DNA of 30,322 nucleotides from JAVVFH01 sp032250585 (GTDB lineage: Bacteria > Pseudomonadota > Gammaproteobacteria > Xanthomonadales > SZUA-36). Under the pieces are notes generated by a model. The model was not told the origin of the DNA. It did no database searches and saw nothing but the letters and a program-made list of their open reading frames with translations. The translations under genes were made by a program, and so were the position numbers. The stretch is taken from contig JAVVFH010000014.1 in assembly GCA_032250585.1 (NCBI GenBank), forward strand, positions 1 to 30,322. The letters run 5' to 3'. Shown piece after piece: positions 22,934-30,322 of this stretch (within the stretch, counting starts at the first letter, position 1; the number at the start of each line of letters is the position of its first letter).

Positions 22934-24169
22934 TCAGTTTTCCGTTTCTTCGCAGGGCAGTTGCATGTATACAACCGCTTTTGGTTCTCTTGTCGAGTAG
23001 TACGATACTATGCGCTCGATGTCCCGCCCGCTCAAGGGCCTGGACATGGCGTGCATGGTGGTGCTCGGGCGCTTGTCATCGATGTAGGCCTTCAGCGCCT
23101 GCTCCAGGTAGGTTTTGTTCTGCCCCGCGAGCATCGGGAAGCGCGGGTCGGTGCTGTTGCCTTCGATGCCGTGGCAGCGTTCGCAGCGTGCCAGCCATTC
23201 GGCCGGTGTAAAAGGGGCGCGCACGTCCCGGCGCTGCGGTTCCTGCATGGCATAGTAGGCCGCCAGGTTTACCAGGTCGGAATCGCTGAGCCCTTCAGCG
23301 GCATTGACCATGCCTTCGTGCTCGCGCTCGCCCTTGCGGTAGGCTTCCATGGCCTTGACGAAATAACGCGGATCCTGGCCGGCGACGGAGGGCATGTCGC
23401 CCCCGCTGGCATTGCCGCTGGCCCCATGACAGTTGGCACAGTCGACGGTCAACTCTGCGCCCTTCCCGGCATCACCCTCCGCTTCGGTGCTGGTCGCCGT
23501 GGGCGTCTGTACCGCGTAGAAAATACCCATCTGCTCGAGGGTCGACTCGTCGATACCTGATGCCAGGCGCTCCATGATGCGGTGCGCACGTTCGCCCGAA
23601 GCGTACGCTTCCATCGCGGCAATGAAGTATTCGGGCGATTGCGCAGTCAGGCTGGGCATGCCCGACGCCGAACTGTTGCCGTCTTCGCCGTGGCAGCGGC
23701 TGCATTTCCTGAGGTCGTCGCGTATGGCGGTGAAGGGGTCGTCTTCCTGGATTGCACTCATCACCTCGGCATCCGCCGTTTCGGAATCGACACTCGCCGG
23801 CGTCTGGTGGGCGTAATAGGCGGCTACCGCCAGCAGGGCCTCGTCGTTGAGAAAACTGATGGAATGGCCCATATCCGTTGCGCCGCGCAGGCCTGCCTGG
23901 TAAGCCTGCAGCGCCCGGTAAAGATACACGGAGCGCTGGCCCGCCAGGTGCGGCTTGGCCTCGCTTTCGGCGATTCCGTTCAGCCCATGGCAGTCCGCGC
24001 AAGCCGTCGCCGCGACACCGCGCCCCTGTTCGATCAGTTGGCGGGACGGAAAGAGAATCCGGCGTTCTTTTGCAGTGATAGGATCGGTCGCCGCCGGCGG
24101 TTCTGCAAGCGCTGCCGAGGCGAACAGTAGCGTGGCACACATCGAGAGCGCTTGGATGGCTCTTTGCAT
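22934..24169 (-). CDS. Periplasmic tetraheme cytochrome c, four cytochrome c4-type domains
   Basis: A 411 aa protein with a signal peptide (MQRAIQALSMCATLLFASAALA). Four class I cytochrome repeats carry CADCH, CSRCH, CANCH and CERCH, each followed by the PxLAGQ..YL..A..AY..G.R...M pattern and a YYA-type helix. Cytochrome c4 proteins normally have two such domains, so this is a doubled form. It is a paralogue of the lipoprotein at 20497-21615 but has no lipobox and should be soluble. The ATG at 24169 has GGGGAGG before it; the frame is open further upstream to 24391 but the extra residues have no function I can see. It heads the three-gene minus-strand cytochrome set. Confidence 0.87.
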   Translation of the reverse strand: MQRAIQALSMCATLLFASAALAEPPAATDPITAKERRILFPSRQLIEQGRGVAATACADCHGLNGIAESEAKPHLAGQRSVYLYRALQAYQAGLRGATDMGHSISFLNDEALLAVAAYYAHQTPASVDSETADAEVMSAIQEDDPFTAIRDDLRKCSRCHGEDGNSSASGMPSLTAQSPEYFIAAMEAYASGERAHRIMERLASGIDESTLEQMGIFYAVQTPTATSTEAEGDAGKGAELTVDCANCHGASGNASGGDMPSVAGQDPRYFVKAMEAYRKGEREHEGMVNAAEGLSDSDLVNLAAYYAMQEPQRRDVRAPFTPAEWLARCERCHGIEGNSTDPRFPMLAGQNKTYLEQALKAYIDDKRPSTTMHAMSRPLSGRDIERIVSYYSTREPKAVVYMQLPCEETEN

Positions 24170-24331
24170 TCGATGAACCTCCCCGGTTGAGTGGTGGGCC
24201 GATCGGCTTGTGCGCACCTGTGGCGCGGTTGGCAATGCCGGGATCGGCGGCGTAAACAGGCACCAGTATAGCCAGACGATTCGCAGTTGCCTAATCCGCG
24301 AACTCCTGAAATCCGTTGGATCCGTCATATC

Positions 24332-24376
24332 GTGATTTAAGTCAGGTGGATGGTGCAGGGCGGCGCGCAACATAAG
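24332..24376 (+). promoter_or_regulatory. Weak CRP/FNR-like box and -10 element before the diheme gene
   Basis: GTGAT-TTAA-GTCAG (24332-24345) keeps the TGAT-N4-GTCA core of the other boxes but matches the full FNR consensus at only 7 of 10 positions. A CATAAG hexamer (4 of 6 to TATAAT) at 24371-24376 puts a start near 24383, about 44 bases from the box centre. The same box could serve the divergent tetraheme gene. Low confidence alone; it gains weight from the other four sites. Confidence 0.3.
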
Positions 24377-24414
24377 AAAGTAAGACTGCAAAAACTTAAT
24401 GAGGTTTAATCATA

Positions 24415-25701
24415 ATGCGGAAAACGAAATCAAAAATCATGATGGTCATCACAAGCATGCCCATCCTTATGCTGTGCGCGGGTACCCTGTCCGCGCAGGA
24501 AGAGCCAAGTGCCTGTGTGGAACTCGGCGGGCTGGCCTACGATAACTGGACAAAGGTGGATTCGGGTGGCAGCGAGGCGTTGCCCGACGGTGTGGTGAAC
24601 CAGGATTATATTCGTTGCAAGGCCTGCCATGGCTGGGACCACATGGGGACCGACGGAGGCTATGTCCGGCGTTCCCGCAAAGAGACCCGTCCGAATGCCG
24701 GCGCCGGTGACGGCGATTCGACCAGCCGCAACATCAGCCTGGCCGCGCGCGAAGGCGCCCCGGTAAGCGCCGACACAATCTGGCACCAGGGAACCGGGCG
24801 GGCCTACAGCGACGGAACGGGCAGTTGGGTCGCGCTCGATGAGACGCACTCGGCGGCCAATAAAGCCGCGCACCAGAACGGCTACAGCCTGGGTAACCAA
24901 CATCCCGATTTCTCGACAGGCGGGATGACACAGGAACAGGCCGATTGCCTGGCGGAATTTCTCAATTTCGAGGATGCTGCCCCCAGTGCTTATTTTGCCA
25001 ACATTGACCCGAGTCAGAATCCGGTGCTCTACACGATCGTCGACACCGCTGACGCGGCCGCCGGCGAGGCCTTTTTCAACGACACTTGCGTGGGCTGCCA
25101 CAACCTGCAGTTTGCGCTCGATTACCTTGAAGGTGATGGCAAGTTCAGCGAACTCTCCCAGAAAGCACGCTGGGGCATACCCGATACCGCTATGACCCGC
25201 GCCAATATGGGTAATCCGACGTCGCAGAACGTTGCGGATATGCTGTTGTATCTGCAGCAGACCGGCGGCACCGGCTTCGCGGTCAATCCCGGACTGACCG
25301 GAACCTGGTGGAACGGTCCCGATCGCGACGGTGAAGGCTTTCCGCTACAGGTAGGCTATGCCGGTGGTGTGCTCACGCTGTTCGGCTTTTTTTACACCTA
25401 CGACAGCGCGGGCAACCAGGCCTGGCTCACAGCCGTGGGCAAGCCCGTCGGCGACACCGTGGAGGCCGACCTGTTCATCACCGAGGGCAGGGTATGGGGC
25501 GATGGCTTTAATCCCGCGGATGGCTCGACCACGCCCTGGGGCAAAGGAATCTTCACTTTTGATTCCTGCACCACGGGAACGATGGCTCTGTCGCCGAACG
25601 ATGACATGCAGCTTGTGGGCTATACGGATCTTGCCTATGACCTGATCCGCTTTGACGACTTCGTCGTTTCGGGAATTGCCTGCCCGACACCGGCAAATTA
25701 G
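24415..25701 (+). CDS. Diheme cytochrome c with C-terminal beta-rich domain
   Basis: A 428 aa exported protein with a signal peptide ending LSA-Q (residue 27). The first heme motif CKACH (68-72) is followed by a long Gly/Ser/Asp-rich region, and the second, CVGCH, is at 223-227. From about residue 290 there is a separate domain (GTWWNGPDRDGEGFPLQV, then LFGFFYTYDSAGNQAWLTAVG and a run of short strands) of a kind I know as a tail on extracellular proteins of gammaproteobacteria. Joined to a cytochrome it may hold the protein at the cell surface or a matrix (inference). A GAGG site precedes the ATG at 24415. It stands alone with its own terminator. Confidence 0.78.
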   Translation: MRKTKSKIMMVITSMPILMLCAGTLSAQEEPSACVELGGLAYDNWTKVDSGGSEALPDGVVNQDYIRCKACHGWDHMGTDGGYVRRSRKETRPNAGAGDGDSTSRNISLAAREGAPVSADTIWHQGTGRAYSDGTGSWVALDETHSAANKAAHQNGYSLGNQHPDFSTGGMTQEQADCLAEFLNFEDAAPSAYFANIDPSQNPVLYTIVDTADAAAGEAFFNDTCVGCHNLQFALDYLEGDGKFSELSQKARWGIPDTAMTRANMGNPTSQNVADMLLYLQQTGGTGFAVNPGLTGTWWNGPDRDGEGFPLQVGYAGGVLTLFGFFYTYDSAGNQAWLTAVGKPVGDTVEADLFITEGRVWGDGFNPADGSTTPWGKGIFTFDSCTTGTMALSPNDDMQLVGYTDLAYDLIRFDDFVVSGIACPTPAN

Positions 25702-25712
25702 TTCGGGATCAG

Positions 25713-25747
25713 AAAAAAGCGCCGTCTTCGCAGGCGGCGCTTTTTTT
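25713..25747. terminator. Strong Rho-independent terminator
   Basis: A perfect 12-bp stem pairs AAAAAAGCGCCG (25713-25724) with CGGCGCTTTTTT (25735-25746) around a 10-base loop, followed by T at 25747. It ends the diheme cytochrome gene. Because the T-run is mirrored by an A-run, it also works for the opposing trhP gene, whose stop is 35 bases away. Confidence 0.93.
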
Positions 25748-25781
25748 ATTTCTGGCCGGGGCGGCAACGATCGCCCTGGCT

Positions 25782-27128
25782 TCAGGTCGATTCCGCGGCG
25801 CGTGGCAGGTAGCGGACCAGCAGGGCATATTCGTCGATGGCGGCCGGGTTCAGGTCCTCGGGTAGCGGAATTTTGACGACGTGACCCGAGCCGGGGGCGT
25901 CGTCACGCTCTTTGCCGTCGCGGCCCGTGATGTTTGGCAGCTCGAAGGAATGGTTGCCGAAAGGTGTGACCAGTTCCATCTGGTCGCCCGTCTCGAAGCG
26001 GTTTTTCACGTCCACCGTCAGCCAGCCATCGTTGCTGTCGATCACGTCGCCGACGAACTGCTGCAGATCGCTGCGCGAGGCGCCGCGTTCGTAATTCTGG
26101 TATTCCCCGGGCGGATGGCGCCGGTAGAAGCCTTCGGTGTAGCCGCGGTTCGCCAGGCCTTCCAGTTCTTCCATCATGGCCATGTCGAAGGGTCGTCCGG
26201 CGGCGGCGTCTTCAATGGCGCGGCGGTAAACCTGCGTGGTTCGCGCGGTGTAATAAAACGACTTGGTGCGCCCTTCGATTTTTAGCGAATCGATGCCCAT
26301 TTCGGCCAGCGTGTGCACGTGCTGCACGGCGCGCAGGTCTTTCGAGTTCATGATGTAGGTGCCGTGCTCGTCTTCGTAGGCCGGCATCAACTCGCCGGGG
26401 CGCGTCTCCTCTTCCAGTAAAACGACCGGCAGTTCCTCCGGGGGTGTGATGGGCGCCATCCTATTGACGGTTTTGATCGGCACAATATCGCCTGTGGCCG
26501 TCTCTTTTGCCTCCATGGCGTTGTATTTCCAACGGCAGGTATTGGTGCAGGCGCCCTGGTTGGAATCGCGGTGTGACATGTAGCCGGAAAGCAGGCAGCG
26601 CCCGGAGTAGGCGATACACAGCGCGCCGTGAACGAACACTTCCAATTCCATATCGGGGCATTCTGCACGAATTTCCGCCACTTCTTTGATGCCCAGTTCC
26701 CGCGACAGGATAATCCGCTTCAGCCCGACGCCCTGCCAGAATTTGACTGCCGCGTAATTGACCACATTCGATTGTACGGACAGGTGTATCGGCAGGTCCG
26801 GCCAGCGCTCCCGGACCATCATGATCAAGCCGGGATCGGACATGATCAGTGCGTCCGGGCCCATCTCGACAATCGGCTCCAGGTCGGCCAGATAGGTCTT
26901 CAGCTTGTTGTTGTGGGGAGCGATGTTGCTGGCCAGAAAAAACAGCTTGCCTTGTGCGTGTGCCTCCTCGATACCCTGGCCCAGAACCGCTTCTTTGCTA
27001 AACTCGTTGTTGCGCACGCGCAGGCTGTAGCGGGGTTGTCCCGCGTAGACCGCATCGGCGCCGTAGGCGAAAGCATAGCGCATGTTTTTCAGCGTTCCGG
27101 CGGGCGATAGAAGTTCGGGCTTTTTCAT
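25782..27128 (-). CDS. trhP: tRNA 5-hydroxyuridine formation protein TrhP (peptidase U32 family)
   Basis: A 448 aa protein, like E. coli TrhP (YegQ), which helps make 5-hydroxyuridine at the wobble position of tRNAs using prephenate. The whole length matches: PELLSPAGTLKNMRYAFAYG at the start, YAGQPRYSLRVRNNEF, MGPDALIMSDPGLIMMVRE, HLSVQSN and FVHGALCIAYSGRCLLSGY. The cysteine set of U32 proteins (C..YSGRC, then GACTNTCRW) is present, as is EDEHGTYIMNSKDLRA. The ATG at 27128 fits the E. coli start; a frame open from 27215 adds unrelated residues. No good ribosome-binding site is visible. This is a housekeeping gene unrelated to the cytochromes, marking the right part of the island. Confidence 0.96.
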   Translation of the reverse strand: MKKPELLSPAGTLKNMRYAFAYGADAVYAGQPRYSLRVRNNEFSKEAVLGQGIEEAHAQGKLFFLASNIAPHNNKLKTYLADLEPIVEMGPDALIMSDPGLIMMVRERWPDLPIHLSVQSNVVNYAAVKFWQGVGLKRIILSRELGIKEVAEIRAECPDMELEVFVHGALCIAYSGRCLLSGYMSHRDSNQGACTNTCRWKYNAMEAKETATGDIVPIKTVNRMAPITPPEELPVVLLEEETRPGELMPAYEDEHGTYIMNSKDLRAVQHVHTLAEMGIDSLKIEGRTKSFYYTARTTQVYRRAIEDAAAGRPFDMAMMEELEGLANRGYTEGFYRRHPPGEYQNYERGASRSDLQQFVGDVIDSNDGWLTVDVKNRFETGDQMELVTPFGNHSFELPNITGRDGKERDDAPGSGHVVKIPLPEDLNPAAIDEYALLVRYLPRAAEST

Positions 27129-27201
27129 GGTTGAATTCAGAACTGCGTGAGTGGGGTATTGTATCGGCAGATCAAGCCGGGCGGCGCTTTTTTCGGCCGA
27201 G

Positions 27202-27249
27202 TTGACCAAGGTCACAAAAAGTTCAGAAAAAGGAATGAATATGATTCAT
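27202..27249 (+). promoter_or_regulatory. CRP/FNR-type box and -10 element of the octaheme gene
   Basis: TTGAC-CAAG-GTCAC (27202-27215) contains the perfect palindrome TGACC-AA-GGTCA, 9 of 10 to the NnrR-like form TTGAC-N4-GTCAA and 7 of 10 to the FNR form. A TATGAT hexamer (5 of 6 to TATAAT) at 27240-27245 gives a start near 27252, about 43 bases from the box centre, close to the class II position. A 6-3-6 inverted repeat ATGAAT-ATG-ATTCAT (27235-27249) overlaps the -10 element. The ATG is 80 bases further on. Confidence 0.5.
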
Positions 27250-27332
27250 GGATCGGCAACTGCCGCTATAGTAGCAAGGCGGGAATAGAACCCGCACGTT
27301 TGATTTTCGCATCAGAATTCGAGGAATACGTG

Positions 27333-28424
27333 ATGAACACGATGTCGACCTTCATGCCGAAATCCCGCGGCACTGGCGCCTGGATCGCCCTGCTTGCCGG
27401 GTTTCTGTTTCTGGCGGGTTCCGGGTCTTTGCTGGCTCAGCAGGATTACGTCGGCGCCGCATTTTGCGCCAATTGCCACCCCCTGGACCCGAGCGAGGCA
27501 GACAATTACGACGACTGGCGGACCTCCGGGCATCGTTTCATCCTGCAGGACGCCGTCGAAGCCCAGCACCGCGATTTGCCGCTGCCGGACGGCTTTAGCT
27601 GGGATGACATCAGTTACGTTGTCGGCGGTCACTCGACCCGTGCGGTTTATCTCGACGAAACCGGCAAGATCATCACCAGCGTCGTCGATCGCGAAGGTTT
27701 TCCTGTCGATGGCATGAACCAGTTCAATATCCTCACGGGTGAGTGGTCGGACTTTCTGCCGGGCGAGGACAAGTCCTACGACTGCGGCGCCTGCCACACC
27801 ACGGGCTTCAATCCACGTGGCAGCATGCCGGGCCTGCCCGGTATCGAGGGTTCGTTCCAGTTCCCCGGTGTCCAGTGCGAAGTCTGTCACGGCCCCGGCA
27901 ACACGATGGTGGTCAATCAGTCTGCCGAGGAGTGCGGCACCTGCCACAAGCACCCCGACACGGACGGGATCGAAGCAGTCGATGGCTTTATCCGCTCGGA
28001 AGGACAATTCAGCGAATTCAAGGCCGGCCCGCACTCTGAACTGGCCTGCGTCAGCTGCCACAACCCGCACAAAAAAGCCGAGTTCGGCATCAAGAAGGAA
28101 TGCGCGGATTGCCACAGCGAATTGGCAGAAAAGTATGCGACGACCTTCAAGGGCGAAGCCGGTATCGAATGCGAGGATTGCCATATGCCCTACGCCACGC
28201 TTTCCGGTCAACCGCTGGGGCCGCACATGGGCGACAAGCGCACCCACATCTTCAATATCGACACGCGTCGCGGCGTCAGCATGTTCACGGAGGACGGCAG
28301 CGAGGTCAGGCTGACCGACGGCAAGGCCGCCGTCACGCTGGACTTTACCTGCCAGCGTTGCCACCAGGGTACGTCCGTGGAAGTGCTGTCCAACTTCGCG
28401 AGGGATTTCCACGATCGCTTCTAA
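27333..28424 (+). CDS. Periplasmic octaheme c-type cytochrome
   Basis: A 363 aa exported protein with a signal peptide (hydrophobic 17-33, LLA-QQ). Eight CXXCH motifs lie near 45, 151, 182, 201, 239, 257, 280 and 340. Between the first and second hemes is a folded stretch of about 100 residues with VVGGHSTRAVYLDETGKIITSVVDREG and FNILTGEWSDF. The arrangement resembles cytochrome c554-like multiheme proteins, but I cannot assign a substrate. None of the motifs is the CXXCK that marks ammonia-forming nitrite reductase, so a catalytic NrfA-like role is unlikely; electron transfer is more probable. GAGGAA stands 7 bases before the ATG at 27333; the open frame further upstream is not used. It has its own promoter and terminator. 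Confidence 0.82.
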   Translation: MNTMSTFMPKSRGTGAWIALLAGFLFLAGSGSLLAQQDYVGAAFCANCHPLDPSEADNYDDWRTSGHRFILQDAVEAQHRDLPLPDGFSWDDISYVVGGHSTRAVYLDETGKIITSVVDREGFPVDGMNQFNILTGEWSDFLPGEDKSYDCGACHTTGFNPRGSMPGLPGIEGSFQFPGVQCEVCHGPGNTMVVNQSAEECGTCHKHPDTDGIEAVDGFIRSEGQFSEFKAGPHSELACVSCHNPHKKAEFGIKKECADCHSELAEKYATTFKGEAGIECEDCHMPYATLSGQPLGPHMGDKRTHIFNIDTRRGVSMFTEDGSEVRLTDGKAAVTLDFTCQRCHQGTSVEVLSNFARDFHDRF

Positions 28425-28447
28425 CCAGGCAACCGCGATACGAATCG

Positions 28448-28475
28448 ACGCCGCCCAGCCGGGCGGCGTTTTATT
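28448..28475 (+). terminator. Rho-independent terminator of the octaheme gene
   Basis: ACGCCGCCC (28448-28456), loop AGCC, GGGCGGCGT (28461-28469) then TTTATT: a perfect 9-bp GC-rich stem with a T-rich tail on the plus strand. It lies 23 bases after the octaheme stop. On the minus strand no T-run follows, so it is less suited to end the opposing gene, whose stop at 28476-28478 abuts it. Confidence 0.9.

Positions 28476-30322
<1,847 letters not shown>

Noticed and set aside
24170..24391. N-terminal extension of the tetraheme cytochrome
   Set aside because: The extra 74 residues precede a complete signal peptide and lack a ribosome-binding site; the stretch is the divergent promoter region.
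27235..27249. ATGAAT-ATG-ATTCAT palindrome as a separate operator
   Set aside because: Short arms in an AT-rich stretch over the -10 element; a chance palindrome is as likely, so it is only mentioned with the promoter.

Overview
The window reads as chromosome of an anaerobically versatile, GC-rich Gram-negative, most likely a gammaproteobacterium. FrdABCD and TrhP are close in sequence to the Escherichia coli proteins, and there are outer-membrane beta-barrel and lipoprotein signals. I would not name a genus; an uncultured marine or sediment lineage is only a guess. Most of the window is a redox island. It holds 53 CXXCH heme c motifs and one CX4CH motif spread over twelve proteins, with quinone-linked enzymes, a heme-biosynthesis enzyme and a dedicated phosphorelay.

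Layout. 35-1342 (+) is an APC-type amino acid permease. 8729 down to 1367 (-) is one tight seven-gene operon: mtrA-type decaheme cytochrome, mtrB-type porin, frdA, frdB, frdC, frdD and rquA (rhodoquinone synthesis). A small heme lipoprotein (8985-9368, -) lies upstream of it. 9636-14046 (+) is an overlapping trio: protoporphyrinogen oxidase, a membrane histidine kinase with periplasmic heme c motifs, and an NtrC-type sigma54 activator. 17263 down to 14104 (-) is a second operon: two receiver proteins, one with a membrane anchor, a nine-heme cytochrome and a cytochrome b. It is preceded by a near-consensus sigma54 promoter and a palindrome. 17791-18117 (-) is a triheme cytochrome. 18404-20389 (+) is a CbcL-like fusion of nine hemes with a cytochrome b. 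20497-21615 (+) is a tetraheme lipoprotein. 24169 down to 21718 (-) holds a tetraheme cytochrome, a monoheme cytochrome and a membrane cytochrome, interrupted by a palindromic repeat. 24415-25701 (+) is a diheme protein with an extra C-terminal domain. 25782-27128 (-) is trhP, 27333-28424 (+) an octaheme cytochrome, and 28476 to the right edge (-) the C-terminal half of a pyruvate:ferredoxin oxidoreductase.

How it may work together (inference). The CbcL-like protein and the separate nine-heme/cytochrome b pair would exchange electrons between the quinone pool and the periplasm. The triheme, tetraheme and monoheme proteins would carry electrons across the periplasm. MtrAB would carry them through the outer membrane. 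The same transcript encodes a fumarate reductase and the enzyme for its low-potential quinone, so this conduit may be coupled to rhodoquinol-dependent fumarate respiration, with electrons flowing in or out. Five sites resembling CRP/FNR-family boxes lie in front of cytochrome genes, two of them with -10 elements at the spacing expected of activated promoters. The heme-sensor kinase and NtrC-type activator probably drive the sigma54 promoter of the receiver/nine-heme operon.

I found no tRNA, rRNA, CRISPR array or transposase gene.
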